Below are positions 48,219 through 57,315 of a DNA stretch of 64,000 bases, piece by piece. The first letter of the stretch is position 1. Every line of letters begins with the position of its first letter. Made by a program: the position numbers and the translations under genes. A model generated the notes under the pieces. The model made no database searches. It saw nothing but the letters and a program-made list of their open reading frames with translations, and had not been told where the DNA came from. The stretch comes from JAUASW01 sp036880965 (GTDB lineage: Bacteria > Pseudomonadota > Gammaproteobacteria > Burkholderiales > Burkholderiaceae_C), in contig NZ_JBAJMV010000001.1 of NCBI RefSeq assembly GCF_036880965.1, forward strand, positions 558,001 to 622,000, in the 5' to 3' direction.

Positions 48219-48312
48219 GCCATTGAGGCGGGTCAAAACGAGGCTGGCCGGCAGGGCCAGCATCGGGGGCAATGCTGAGCCGGGCGGGCGCCAGGGGCGC
48301 ATACCATCAGGC

Positions 48313-49122
48313 ATGCCCCGCCCCACGCTGTCCCTGATCCTGCGCCCGGCCCTGCTTGTTGCCACGCTGCTGATGCTGCCTGCCGGCACGGCCATTGCCC
48401 AGGCCTGCCCCCGCCCGCTCGTGGCCGCCATGTCCTCGATGAGCGCCCGGCCAGGCTTGCAGGGCTCGCCGCTGGAGCGCATGGCGGAGGAGTTGATGGC
48501 CGAACTGGGCCGCCGCAGCGGGCTGCGCATCGAGCGGCGCGAGATGCCGCGCATTCGCGCCTTCAATGAGTTCAAGGGCGGCACCGTCGATCTGGTACCC
48601 ATGGCCACCCGCACCGATGATCGCGAAGGCTGGGGGCGCCTGCTGCCGATGGGTCGCGCCAAGGCGATGCTGATGGCGCGCAAGGATCGTGCCGCCAGGC
48701 TGCGCAAGGCTGACGACCTGTTCTCACCCTCGCTGACCATCAGCCTGGTGCGTGGCCAGGCTTTTGGCATGCGCTTTGACAGCCTGGTGGAGAAGCTGGA
48801 GCGCTCCGGCCGGCTCAGCCAGGTCGGCGATCAGCTGACCATCGTGCGCATGCTCAAGGCCGGCCGCAGCGACGCGGCCCTGGGCCTGCCGGCGGTGTTC
48901 GAGTCGGCCCTGGTGGCCGAAGGCTGGCTGGACGAGATCCGCATCATCGACCTGGACCTGGCCGATGCCGTTGACGAAGGTATCTATGTGTCACGCCTGA
49001 CGCCTGCAGCCTGCGTCGAGCGCCTGGAGCAGGCCAGCGAGCAATTGCGCGAGAGCGGCTGGTACCGCGAACTGCAGGCCCGCTACCTGTCACCGGCGAT
49101 GCGGCAGGGCCTGCTGCCCTGA
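48313..49122 (+). CDS. Orphan periplasmic amino-acid-type binding protein (family 3)
   Basis: A 269-residue protein with signal peptide (LLVATLLMLPAGTAIAQA). The layout of a family-3 binding protein is visible: MAEELMAELGRRSGLRIERREMPRIRAFNEFKGGTVDLVPMATRTDD, then SLTISLVRGQAFG and LKAGRSDAALGLP. No permease or ATPase is adjacent, so it may be a sensory or orphan binding protein. ATG 48313 is preferred because it begins the signal peptide. It stands between the glucan locus and the sigma-factor pair and belongs to neither in an obvious way. Confidence 0.78.
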   Translation: MPRPTLSLILRPALLVATLLMLPAGTAIAQACPRPLVAAMSSMSARPGLQGSPLERMAEELMAELGRRSGLRIERREMPRIRAFNEFKGGTVDLVPMATRTDDREGWGRLLPMGRAKAMLMARKDRAARLRKADDLFSPSLTISLVRGQAFGMRFDSLVEKLERSGRLSQVGDQLTIVRMLKAGRSDAALGLPAVFESALVAEGWLDEIRIIDLDLADAVDEGIYVSRLTPAACVERLEQASEQLRESGWYRELQARYLSPAMRQGLLP

Positions 49123-49250
49123 GCCTGCGCCCTCGTCGGGGAGAAGAAATTTTCAGCGACCTGTCGATCAGCAGGTTTTCCCAGCGTCATTCATGCGGCG
49201 GCTCACGTTGGGTCGTCACAGCCCATAACCCATTGGCAAGGAGCGATGAG

Positions 49251-49598
49251 ATGCAATACCTGTTGATGATCTACAGCGATGACCAGGCGCTGGAAGCGGC
49301 CGGCCCGGAAGTGATGCCGCGCATCGTGGCGGAGTTCGACGCCTACACCGAGGCCCTGCAGAAAGCCGGCGTGCTGCTCGGCGGCGAAAGGTTGCACCCT
49401 GCCGAGATGACCACCACCGTGCGCGTCAGCGGCGGCAAGACCCAGGTGCTGAATGGCCCCTATGCCGACACCAAGGAGCAGCTCGGCGGCTACTACGTCA
49501 TCGAGGCACCGGACCTGGACGCCGCCATCGCCTGGGCGGCGCGCTGCCCCGGTGCCAGCTACGGCACGATGGAAGTGAGGCCGGTCTGGGCGATGTAG
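49251..49598 (+). CDS. DGPF/YCII-related domain protein
   Basis: A 115-residue cytoplasmic protein of the YCII/DGPF family: MQYLLMIYSDDQA, LLGGERLHPAEMTTTVR, VLNGPYADTKEQLGGYYVIEAPDLDAAIAWAARCPGA, and EVRPVWAM. The DGPF motif is NGPYADTKEQLGG here. AAGGAG lies 7 bases before ATG 49251. It is followed by an ECF42-type sigma gene in the usual order; these proteins are the regular targets of that sigma group, though their biochemical role is unknown. Confidence 0.9.
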   Translation: MQYLLMIYSDDQALEAAGPEVMPRIVAEFDAYTEALQKAGVLLGGERLHPAEMTTTVRVSGGKTQVLNGPYADTKEQLGGYYVIEAPDLDAAIAWAARCPGASYGTMEVRPVWAM

Positions 49599-49618
49599 TC
49601 GCCACGACGCTGGAGGCG

Positions 49619-50821
49619 GTGATACGGCGCAGTCATGGCCGGCTCGTCGCCCTGCTGGCCAGCCGCAACCGCGACCTGGCAGGTGCCGAAGACGCGCTCG
49701 CCGATGCCTGCGCCGCCGCGCTGAAGGACTGGCCGCGCGAGCTGCCCGACAACCCGGAGGCCTGGCTGCTGACCGTAGCCCGGCGCCGGTTGATCGATGC
49801 CGCGCGCAAGCTCGCGCGCGGTGAGGAAGGCGCGGCCGAGCTGGAAATCATCGGCGACACGGTCACCCTGCCTGCCGACCCCGGCACCCTGCCCGACCCG
49901 CGCCTGGGTCTGCTGTTTGCCTGCGCCCATCCAGGCATCGCGCCTGAGGCGCGCGCGCCGCTGATGCTGCAGGTCGTGCTCGGGCTCGATGCAGCAACGA
50001 TAGCCGCCAGCTTTCTCGTCGCGCCGGCCGCGCTGGCGCAGCGCCTCGTGCGGGCCAAGGCCAAGATACGCGCGGCGGGCATTCCGTTCTCCGTCCCCGA
50101 GCCTGCCGAACTGCCGGCGCGGCTGGAGGCGGTGCTGGATGCGATCTACGCCTGCTACGCCGAGGCCTGGGCCGACGCCAGCGGCAGCGAGGCCCGCTGG
50201 CGCAATCTGCGCGAAGAAGCGATCTGGCTGGCTCGCCTGCTCGCTTCGCTGCTGCCCGACCAGCCCGAGGCCCTTGGCCTGCTGGCCCTGCTGCTCTATT
50301 GCGAGTCGCGCCGCGATGCCCGCCTCAGCGCGGCCGGCGACTATGTGCCGCTGGCCGAGCAAGACCTGACCCGCTGGAACCACGCGCTGCTCGAGGAAGC
50401 CGAGGCCCTGCTGCGCCAGGCCAGCGCCGGCGGACCCACCGGGCGCTACCAACTCGAAGCGGCCCTGCAGTCCGCCCATGCCAGCGGCCGGCGGCGGGGC
50501 CGCATCGACTGGGCGGCCTTGGTCGCGCTCTACGACGCCTTGATGGCGCTGACCGGCTCTCCAGTCGTTGCGCTGAACCGCGCCGTGGCACTGGCGGGAC
50601 GCGATGGGCCTGATGCTGGGCTCGCGGCGCTGGATGGGCTGGCGGCCGATGCGAGGCTGCTCGACTACCAGCCGTTCTGGGCGGCACGGGCGGAGCTGCT
50701 GGCGCGCGCGGGGCGCAGCGCAGAGGCGGGGGAAGCGTATCGGCGGGCCATCGGCCTGGAGCGCGAAGCGGCGGTGCGGGCCTACCTGCAGCGCCAGCTG
50801 GCGGCTCTCGGCTCTGGCTGA
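49619..50821 (+). CDS. ECF42-type RNA polymerase sigma factor with TPR-like C-terminus
   Basis: A 400-residue sigma factor. Region 2 (about 5-70) has VALLASRNRDLAGAEDALADACAAALKDWP and PEAWLLTVARRRLIDAARK; region 4 (about 110-155) has LMLQVVLGLDAATIAASFLVAPAALAQRLVRAKAKIR. The long C-terminal extension (about 160-400) with repeated Ala/Leu/Glu helices and YQLEAALQSAHASGR, VALYDALMALTGSPVVALNRAVAL is typical of the ECF42 group. No anti-sigma gene is present. The start is uncertain: GTG 49619 has GGAGG only 2 bases away; no better start codon lies between it and the upstream stop. Confidence 0.88.
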   Translation: MIRRSHGRLVALLASRNRDLAGAEDALADACAAALKDWPRELPDNPEAWLLTVARRRLIDAARKLARGEEGAAELEIIGDTVTLPADPGTLPDPRLGLLFACAHPGIAPEARAPLMLQVVLGLDAATIAASFLVAPAALAQRLVRAKAKIRAAGIPFSVPEPAELPARLEAVLDAIYACYAEAWADASGSEARWRNLREEAIWLARLLASLLPDQPEALGLLALLLYCESRRDARLSAAGDYVPLAEQDLTRWNHALLEEAEALLRQASAGGPTGRYQLEAALQSAHASGRRRGRIDWAALVALYDALMALTGSPVVALNRAVALAGRDGPDAGLAALDGLAADARLLDYQPFWAARAELLARAGRSAEAGEAYRRAIGLEREAAVRAYLQRQLAALGSG

Positions 50822-50856
50822 AGGGCTCAGGCCGGCCGGCGAAGGCAGGCTGCAGC

Positions 50857-50895
50857 GGCGGCAGAGCGCCCCCCCCGTGGGGAGCGCTCGCCGCC
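50857..50895. terminator. Hairpin between sigma-factor and paaZ genes
   Basis: GGCGGC-A-GAGCGC (50857-50869) pairs with GCGCTC-GCCGCC (50884-50895) over a C/G-rich loop. No T-run. The 3' arm ends one base before the paaZ stop, so it could protect or end both convergent messages. Confidence 0.5.
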
Positions 50896-52950
50896 TCAAG
50901 CGGCCTTCTTCGCCACCAGGGTCAGGATGTCATAGCTCGCCACCAGCTCGCCGCGCTGGTTCATCACCTGCACGTCCCAGGCCACGACGCCTTGCGGCGG
51001 CTGGTCGGGGCGATTGCCGCGGTCAATGCGGCGCTTGCAGGTGAGGCGTGCCTGGATGGTGTCGCCGATGGCGACCGGGTTCACGAAGCGCAGCGTGTCG
51101 AGGCCGTAGTTGGCCAGCACCGGGCCGGGGGCCGGCGAGACGAAGAGGCCGGCCGCGGCTGAGAGCACGAAGTAGCCGTGCGCGATGCGCTGGCCGAACT
51201 GCGTGTCCTTGGCGGCGATCTCGTCGAAGTGCATGTAGAAGTAGTCGCCCGAGATGCCGCCGAAGTTGACGATGTCGGCCTCGCTCACCGTGCGGCGGTG
51301 CGTCAGCAGCGAGTCGCCGACCTGGATCTCTTCGAAGTACTTGCGGAAGGGGTGAACCACGTCTTCTTGCACCTTGGCGCCGCGCTGGTATTCGCCGGTG
51401 ATGGCGGTGAGCATGGTTGGCGAACCTTGCACCGCGCAGCGCTGCAGGTAGTGCTTGACGGCACGCAGGCCGCCAAGTTCTTCGCCACCGCCCGCGCGGC
51501 CGGGGCCGCCGTGCTTGAGCTGCGGCAGCGGCGAGCCGTGGCCTGTGGATTCGGGCGCTGCCTCGCGGTCCAGCACCAGCACGCGGCCATGGAAGGCCGC
51601 CGCATGGAATACCGCTTGCGCAGCGATGGCTGGCGTCTTGGTGACGACCGAACCGACCAGGCTGCCGCGGCCCTTGGCCGCCAGGGCCAAGGCCTCATCG
51701 AGGTCTTCGTAGGCCATCAAGGTGGACACCGGGCCAAAGGCCTCGACGTTGTGCACCGCGTCGTTCTTCATGGGCTGGCGGCACAGCAAGAGCGTCGGCG
51801 CGAAGAAGGCCCCATCGCCAACGCCCTCGCCCAGCGGCGCAAAGCCGTCCCTGGCGCTCAGGATGGTTTCGTTGCCGGCGCTCAGCAGCGCCACGCGCTC
51901 GGCCACGTCGGCCTGCTGGTCCTTGGATGCGAGCGCGCCCATGCGCACGCCCTCGATGGACGGGTCGCCCACCTTGATCTTGGCCAGGCGCTCGCGCAGC
52001 ATGGCGGCCACTGCGTCGATATGCTTGGCAGGCACGATGGCACGGCGGATGGCCGTGCACTTCTGGCCCGCCTTGGCACTCATCTCGCGCGCCACTTCCT
52101 TGACGAAGAGCTCGAACTCCGGATCGTCCGGCGTCACATCGGGCGCGAGGATGGCGCAGTTCAGGCTGTCGGCCTCGGCGTTGAAAGGGATGCTGCGCGC
52201 GACGATGTTCTTGTTGACCCGCAGCAGGGCGGCCGTGTCGGCCGAGCCGGTGAAGGTGACCACGTCGGTCTCTTCCAGGCGGTCAAGCAAGTCGCCCGAG
52301 CCGCCGATGATCAGCTGCAAGGCGCCGGCCGGCAGCAGTCCGGACTCATGAACCATGCGCACGCAGGCCTCGGCCACGAAGCTGGTGGCCGTGGCCGGCT
52401 TGACGATACAGGGCATGCCCGCGAGGAAGCTCGGCGCGAACTTCTCGAGCATGCCCCACATCGGGAAATTGAAGGCGTTGATGTGCACCGCCACGCCGCG
52501 CTTGGGTACCAGCACATGGCTGCCCCAGAACTGGCCGGCCTTGCCCAGCTGCTGGGCTGGGCCTTCATGCACGACGTTGCTCGACGGCAGCTCGCGCCGG
52601 CCGATGCTGGCGTACGCAAACAAGGTGCCGATGCCGCCCTCGATGTCGATCCATGAATCGGGCCGCGTGGCGCCGGTGTGGGCCGAAATGGCGTAGAGCG
52701 CTTCCTTGCGCTCCATCAGGTAGGCGGCCAGCGCCTTCAGGGTGGCGGCGCGCTGCTGAAAGTCGAGCTTCAGGAGCGCAGGCAAGGCCTGACCCCTTGC
52801 GAAGGCCAGGCTTTCGGCGAAGTCGATCTCGTCCGCATGTGTCAGCGCCACGGGCTTGCCATTGACCGCACTGGCCAGGCGGCGGCCAGCGTTCGAGCCT
52901 ATCCAGCGGTTGGCGATCAGGCTTTGGAGGATGGGGGGATTGGTGCTCAT
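50896..52950 (-). CDS. paaZ: PaaZ: oxepin-CoA hydrolase / semialdehyde dehydrogenase
   Basis: A 684-residue two-domain enzyme that opens the oxepin-CoA ring and oxidises the semialdehyde formed. The N-terminal aldehyde dehydrogenase (about 1-520) has FNFPMWGMLEKFAPSFLAGMP, VTFTGSADTA, base Glu259 in NAEADSLN and nucleophile Cys298 in AGQKCTAIRR; the C-terminal MaoC-type hydratase (about 535-680) has NFGGISGDYFYMHFDE and FGQRIAHGYFVLS. Both activities appear intact, so no separate ring-opening enzyme is needed. It is last in the paa row, after the binding protein, separated by a palindromic element. Confidence 0.96.
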   Translation of the reverse strand: MSTNPPILQSLIANRWIGSNAGRRLASAVNGKPVALTHADEIDFAESLAFARGQALPALLKLDFQQRAATLKALAAYLMERKEALYAISAHTGATRPDSWIDIEGGIGTLFAYASIGRRELPSSNVVHEGPAQQLGKAGQFWGSHVLVPKRGVAVHINAFNFPMWGMLEKFAPSFLAGMPCIVKPATATSFVAEACVRMVHESGLLPAGALQLIIGGSGDLLDRLEETDVVTFTGSADTAALLRVNKNIVARSIPFNAEADSLNCAILAPDVTPDDPEFELFVKEVAREMSAKAGQKCTAIRRAIVPAKHIDAVAAMLRERLAKIKVGDPSIEGVRMGALASKDQQADVAERVALLSAGNETILSARDGFAPLGEGVGDGAFFAPTLLLCRQPMKNDAVHNVEAFGPVSTLMAYEDLDEALALAAKGRGSLVGSVVTKTPAIAAQAVFHAAAFHGRVLVLDREAAPESTGHGSPLPQLKHGGPGRAGGGEELGGLRAVKHYLQRCAVQGSPTMLTAITGEYQRGAKVQEDVVHPFRKYFEEIQVGDSLLTHRRTVSEADIVNFGGISGDYFYMHFDEIAAKDTQFGQRIAHGYFVLSAAAGLFVSPAPGPVLANYGLDTLRFVNPVAIGDTIQARLTCKRRIDRGNRPDQPPQGVVAWDVQVMNQRGELVASYDILTLVAKKAA

Positions 52951-52982
52951 GGCGATTTCGATGCGGGGTATGCGGTAGCGCC

Positions 52983-53104
52983 TCGGCGCGGATCTGGCGG
53001 GCAGAGGGCGTAGCGAGCGGGTCGAGGTCGGGTCTGAGGCGCACAGCCGTACCGACGTACGGCGAGCACCGCAGGCCCGAGATCGCCCCGCGCAGTAGCC
53101 AGAT
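52983..53104. repeat. Long imperfect inverted repeat between binding-protein and paaZ genes
   Basis: Nested pairs share one centre: GATCTGGC (52991-52998) with GCCAGAT (53098-53104), CGAGGTCGGGTCT (53023-53035) with AGGCCCGAGATCG (53072-53084), and CCGTAC-CGAC-GTACGG (53047-53062) at the apex. It could fold in RNA or DNA as a long stem. Confidence 0.65.
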
Positions 53105-53114
53105 GCCCGTCAGA

Positions 53115-54266
53115 TCAGGGCTGGTATTTCCAGGTGCCGTTCTCGATCTTGACCATCACGCGGGCGCGCTGGTCCAGACCCAGGTGGTCGTTGGGCGACA
53201 TGTTGAAGACGCCGTGGGCGCCCGGCACTTCCTTCAGGCCTTCCAGCGCATCACGCAGCGCGGCGCGGAAGGCGGGCGTGCCCGGCTGGGCCTTGGTCTT
53301 GAGCGCAACGGGGATGGCGGCAGCCAGCAGCTGGCCGGCGTCCCAGGCGTGGCCGCCAAAGGTGGAAACGGTGCCCTTGCCGAAGGCGGCTTCATACTTG
53401 GCTTGATAGTCAGCGGCGCTCTTCTTGACCGGATGGTCGGCCGGCAGCTGCGCCGTCACCAGCACCGGGCCGGAAGGCAGGAAGGTGCCTTCCACGTCCT
53501 TGCCGCCAACGCGCAGGAAGTCGTTGTTGGCCACGCCATGGGTCTGGTACATCTTGCCGGTGTAGCCACGTTCCTTCAGCGACTTCTGCGGCAGCGCGGC
53601 GGGCGTGCCGGAGCCGGCCACCAGCACGGCGTCGGGCTTGGCGGCCATCAGCTTCAGGACCTGGCCCGTGACGGACGTGTCGGTGCGGTTGTAGCGCTCG
53701 CTGGCCACGATGGTCAGGCCCTTGATGCCGGCGATCTTGTTGAACTCGCCATACCAGCCCTCACCATAGGCATCGGCAAAGCCGATGAAGCCCACGCTCT
53801 TGACGCCTTGCGAGGCCATGTGGGTGGCAATGGCCAGGGCCATCATGATGTCGTTCTGCGGCGTCTTGAAGACCCAGCGCTTCTTGGCGTCGACCGGCTC
53901 GACGATGCGGGCCGAAGCGGCCATCGAGACCATCGGCGTCTGCGCTTCCGAGACCACATCGATCATGGCCAGCGAGTTCGGCGTGACGGTGGAACCCACC
54001 ACCACGTCGACCTTGTGCTCGGTGATGAACTTGCGTGTGTTGGCCACGGCTTGCGTGGTGTCCGACGCATCGTCCAGCACGATGTAGTTGACCTTCTGGC
54101 CGGCGATGGTCGTCGGCAGGAGGGTGAAGGTGTTCTTCTCGGGGATGCCCAGCGAGGCGGCGGGGCCGGTCGCCGAAACGGTCACGCCGACATTGATGTC
54201 GGCTTGTGCACCCACTGCCAGGGTCGCTGCGGCCACGGCCAGCAGATGCTTGCTGATCAACTTCAT
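53115..54266 (-). CDS. Branched-chain-type ABC substrate-binding protein
   Basis: A 383-residue periplasmic protein of the Leu/Ile/Val-binding (HAAT) family. Signal peptide KLISKHLLAVAAATLAVGAQA; then INVGVTVSATGPAASLGIPEKN, LDDASDTTQAVANTRKFI, VVVGSTVTPNSLAMIDV, and FGGHAWDAGQLL. Such proteins in paa clusters are thought to bind aromatic acids such as phenylacetate. ATG 54266 has AGGAG at 6 bases; the ATG three bases earlier (54269) is also possible. Its permeases and ATPases are not in the window. Confidence 0.88.
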   Translation of the reverse strand: MKLISKHLLAVAAATLAVGAQADINVGVTVSATGPAASLGIPEKNTFTLLPTTIAGQKVNYIVLDDASDTTQAVANTRKFITEHKVDVVVGSTVTPNSLAMIDVVSEAQTPMVSMAASARIVEPVDAKKRWVFKTPQNDIMMALAIATHMASQGVKSVGFIGFADAYGEGWYGEFNKIAGIKGLTIVASERYNRTDTSVTGQVLKLMAAKPDAVLVAGSGTPAALPQKSLKERGYTGKMYQTHGVANNDFLRVGGKDVEGTFLPSGPVLVTAQLPADHPVKKSAADYQAKYEAAFGKGTVSTFGGHAWDAGQLLAAAIPVALKTKAQPGTPAFRAALRDALEGLKEVPGAHGVFNMSPNDHLGLDQRARVMVKIENGTWKYQP

Positions 54267-54288
54267 CATCGTCTCCTGTTGAAATTCG

Positions 54289-54900
54289 TCAAAGAGAAGG
54301 GGCTGCGGTCTTCACCGCACCGAGTCCACCAAAGAAGAGATCCGCCACCATCGGGGCGACGGCCTCGTAACTCAGCTCTCCATCCGGCCGGAGCCAGGTG
54401 AAGGTCCAGTTGATCATGCCAAAGAGCAGCATGGTCAGGGGCTTGTGCAGGCGTGCCGCCTCCAGCTCGGGGCGCACTGCGGCCACGGCATCGGCAAAGG
54501 CGGCCACGACGGCACGCTCCACCACCAGCAAACGCGCACGGTCTTCGTCCTGCAGGAACTTCACGTCTTCGGTCAGTACCCGGTGCTGGTACTGCGCCTG
54601 GCCGTACTCCTGCACGAAGCGACGTATCAGCTCGCGCAGATGCGGCTCCGCCGCCAGCTTCTGCGCCTGCACGTCTTCCACCAGTGCGGCCAGCGTCTGC
54701 ACATGGTCTTCGCAGATCTGCACCAGCAGCTCGTGCTTGTCGCGTACGTAGTGGTACAGGGTGGGCTTGCTCACCTCGCAGGCCTCGGCCACCTCGTTCA
54801 TCGAGGTGCCTGGATAGCCCTTGGCGGCGAACAGGCGCGCGGCCTGCTCCAGGATCTCATCGCGGGTGGCGTCGAAGCCTGCTGCTCGTCCTCTTGCCAT
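54289..54900 (-). CDS. paaR: TetR-family regulator, PaaR type
   Basis: A 203-residue regulator. The N-terminal helix-turn-helix is RDEILEQAARLFAAKGYPGTSMNEVAEACEVSKPTLYHYVRDKHELL (residues 13-59); the rest is a ligand-binding helical domain. Other betaproteobacteria and Thermus have PaaR repressors that respond to phenylacetyl-CoA. The perfect palindrome at 61340-61353 before paaG is the likely target. It lies 19 bases after paaE and 22 bases before the binding-protein gene, so it is probably part of the operon it controls. Confidence 0.88.
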   Translation of the reverse strand: MARGRAAGFDATRDEILEQAARLFAAKGYPGTSMNEVAEACEVSKPTLYHYVRDKHELLVQICEDHVQTLAALVEDVQAQKLAAEPHLRELIRRFVQEYGQAQYQHRVLTEDVKFLQDEDRARLLVVERAVVAAFADAVAAVRPELEAARLHKPLTMLLFGMINWTFTWLRPDGELSYEAVAPMVADLFFGGLGAVKTAAPSL

Positions 54901-54919
54901 TGTTGTTGGTCTTGTGGGT

Positions 54920-55999
54920 TCAGCGTTCGTCGAAGGAGATGACCACGCGCGGGGTCAAGGCGTGCGCCTGGCAGCTCAGGATGAAGCCGGCAGCGAGCTC
55001 ATGTTTGTCGAGCGCGAAGTTCTTGTCCATCCGCACTTCACCTTCCAGCAACTTGCAGCGGCAGGTGGAGCACACACCGCTCTTGCACGAAAACGGCACG
55101 TCGATGCCGGCACGCGCTGCTGCATCGAGCAGGCTCGGGTCGTTCTTCGAGAACTCGATCTCGCGGCTCACGCCATCGCGGATCACCAGCACCTTGGCTG
55201 CGTCGGCATCGCCCTCCTGCACCTCGTGCGGCGCCGGCTTGCCCCGCTGCATCTCGGGAGTGCCGAAGCGCTCGATGTGGATTCGCTCCTCGGGCACGCC
55301 AGCTTTCAGGAGCGCGGCCTCGGCTTCGTCGTTCAGCTGATTCGGGCCGCAGACGAACACATGGTCGATGCCGGCGGCGGGAATGAGTGTGCGCAGGTAC
55401 TCACCGATCTTGGTCTCGTCCAGGCGGCCGGCCTGCAAGGGCGCGTCCATCGTTTCGCGCGAGAACACGTGGTGCAGGGACAGGCGCGTCAGGTACTGGT
55501 TCTTCAGGTCCTCGATCTCTTCCTTGAACATGGTCGAGGCCGGGCGCCGGTTGCCATAAAGCAGCGTGAAGCGCGAATTGGGCTCGCGAGCCAGCACCGT
55601 CTTCATCAGCGAGAGGATGGGCGTGATGCCCGAGCCGCCGGCGATGCCGAGGTAATGCCGGCTGCTGGCAGGGTCCACCGGCACGAAGAAGCGGCCTTGC
55701 GGCGGGAAGACCTGGATCTCGTCGCCGGCCTTCAAGGCGCCATGCACCCAGTTCGAGAACACGCCACCGCCGACCTTGCGCACGCCCACGCGCAGCTCGC
55801 CGTCGTCGACACCGGAGCAGATCGAGTACGAGCGGCGCAGGTCTTCGCCGTTCACATCGGCGCGCAGGGTCAGGTATTGCCCTTGCGTGAAGCGGAAGGT
55901 CTCGTCCAGCGCAGCGGGCACATCAAACGAGACGATGACGGCCTCGTCGGTGTCGGGCCGGACTTCGCGAACTCTCAAAGGATGGAAATGAAGACTCAT
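54920..55999 (-). CDS. paaE: Phenylacetyl-CoA epoxidase reductase PaaE
   Basis: A 359-residue reductase that passes electrons from NADPH to PaaAC. The FAD domain has RRSYSICSGVDDGELRVGVRKV, the NAD domain has GIAGGSGITPILSLMKTVL and FVCGPNQLND, and the C-terminal plant-type 2Fe-2S ferredoxin has CKSGVCSTCRCKLLEGEV with the fourth Cys in FILSCQ. Start ATG 55999 is 24 bases after paaD. Confidence 0.96.
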   Translation of the reverse strand: MSLHFHPLRVREVRPDTDEAVIVSFDVPAALDETFRFTQGQYLTLRADVNGEDLRRSYSICSGVDDGELRVGVRKVGGGVFSNWVHGALKAGDEIQVFPPQGRFFVPVDPASSRHYLGIAGGSGITPILSLMKTVLAREPNSRFTLLYGNRRPASTMFKEEIEDLKNQYLTRLSLHHVFSRETMDAPLQAGRLDETKIGEYLRTLIPAAGIDHVFVCGPNQLNDEAEAALLKAGVPEERIHIERFGTPEMQRGKPAPHEVQEGDADAAKVLVIRDGVSREIEFSKNDPSLLDAAARAGIDVPFSCKSGVCSTCRCKLLEGEVRMDKNFALDKHELAAGFILSCQAHALTPRVVISFDER

Positions 56000-56023
56000 G
56001 GCGGTCTCTTTTTCTTGAATCGT

Positions 56024-56539
56024 TCAGATGGGTTTGAAGTGTTCGAAGGGCTCGCGGCAGGCGAGGCAGCGGTACAGCGCCTTGCAGGCCGTGGAGCCGA
56101 AGGCCGACAGCTTCTCGGTGTTCTCGGAGCCGCAGCGCGGGCAGGCCAGCTTGGTGAGCGAAGCGCGGTGCACGAGCCGGATCGGCTGCGGGCCGCTCGC
56201 CGGGCCGGGCGGCGCGATGCCGTAGTCCTTGAGCTTTTGCTTGCCCGCTTCCGTGATCCAGTCGGTGGTCCAGGCTGGCGCGCGCTGCATCACGATCTCG
56301 ACTTCGCCAAAGGCGGCGAGCGCGGCGCGCACGTCGTCCTGGATCAGCTCGGTGGCCGGGCAACCGGAATACGTGGGCGTGAGTACGACTTCCAGGCCAC
56401 CCGCGGTCTCGCGCAGGTCGCGCACGATGCCCAGCTCGGCCAGCGTGATCACGGGCACTTCGGGGTCGGGAATTTGGCGCAGCACCTCCCAGGCGGCTTC
56501 CAGCCGTCCGCAGGAGTTGCCCAGCGGCAGCAGCGTCAT
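56024..56539 (-). CDS. paaD: PaaD, DUF59/MIP18-type assembly factor of the epoxidase
   Basis: A 171-residue protein with an MIP18/DUF59 domain (WEVLRQIPDPEVPVITLAELGIVRDL, TPTYSGCPATELI) and a C-terminal zinc-ribbon-like part CPRCGSENTEKLSAFGSTAC plus CLACREPF. PaaD is needed for epoxidase activity, probably in iron-sulfur or diiron maturation. ATG 56539 shares one base with the paaC stop (TAATG), with CGGAGG upstream. Confidence 0.94.
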   Translation of the reverse strand: MTLLPLGNSCGRLEAAWEVLRQIPDPEVPVITLAELGIVRDLRETAGGLEVVLTPTYSGCPATELIQDDVRAALAAFGEVEIVMQRAPAWTTDWITEAGKQKLKDYGIAPPGPASGPQPIRLVHRASLTKLACPRCGSENTEKLSAFGSTACKALYRCLACREPFEHFKPI

Positions 56540-57315
56540 TACCACTTGCCTCCGGGATAGGCGCGCTGCAGGTATTGCAAGGTGGCGAGGAGATGGCCCA
56601 TGTGTTCACCATGCATGCCAAGCCGGCCTTCACTGCGGAATCCGCTGTCCTTGGGGACCGTGAGCTGCGCCTCTTCCAGCACTTCCGCAAAGGCGGTGCG
56701 CCAGTCCTCTTTCAGGTCCGACCAGGCCGGGCCGAGGCCCTGCGCGGCCGCAGCGGCGTCCACCGCATCGGCGTCGAACAGCTCGTTGAAGTAAGGCCAC
56801 AGCGTGGCCAGCGCGGACTTCATGCGCTGCGCCGAATCCTCGGTGCCATCGCCCAGGCGCACGACCCAGTCGGCCGAGTGCTGCTGGTGATAGGCCGCTT
56901 CCTTGACTGCCTTGCCGGCGATGGCCGCCACTTCCGGGTCGCTCGATTGCTCGAGCCGGCGCCACAGCAAGAGCAGCCAGGAGGCCACGCCGAAGTTGCG
57001 CAGCTGGGTGAAGGCGAAGTCGCCGCGCGGCAGCTCCATCAGCACCGGGTTCAGGTACTGGCGTTCGTCACGCAGGAAAGCGAGCTGGTCTTCGTCATGG
57101 CCCTGGCCGTCAAGCTTGGCGGCATGCGTGAGCACGGCGCGCGCCTGACCGATCAGGTCCAGGGCGATGTTGGACAGAGCGATGTCCTCCTCGAGGATGG
57201 GCGCATGGCCGCACCATTCGCTGATGCGCTGGGCCAGGATCAGGCAGCTGTCGCCGATGCGAAGCAGGTACTGGACTTCGGGGGCCGAGCCCACCTTGAT
57301 CGATTGTTGCGACAT
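56539..57315 (-). CDS. paaC: Phenylacetyl-CoA epoxidase subunit PaaC
   Basis: A 258-residue four-helix ferritin-like structural subunit, partner of PaaA. LRIGDSCLILAQRISEWCGHAPILEEDIALSNIALDLIGQAR is the family start; KEAAYHQQHSADWVVRLGDGTEDS contains conserved metal-site remnants. ATG 57315 lies 7 bases after GGGAG of repeat copy B; the frame continues upstream through paaB but has no start that fits. It is separated from paaB by this repeat alone. Confidence 0.96.
   Translation of the reverse strand: MSQQSIKVGSAPEVQYLLRIGDSCLILAQRISEWCGHAPILEEDIALSNIALDLIGQARAVLTHAAKLDGQGHDEDQLAFLRDERQYLNPVLMELPRGDFAFTQLRNFGVASWLLLLWRRLEQSSDPEVAAIAGKAVKEAAYHQQHSADWVVRLGDGTEDSAQRMKSALATLWPYFNELFDADAVDAAAAAQGLGPAWSDLKEDWRTAFAEVLEEAQLTVPKDSGFRSEGRLGMHGEHMGHLLATLQYLQRAYPGGKW

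Noticed and set aside
53047..53062. PaaR operator before paaZ
   Set aside because: CCGTAC-CGAC-GTACGG does not match the 14-bp site at 61340 and is the apex of a longer inverted repeat.
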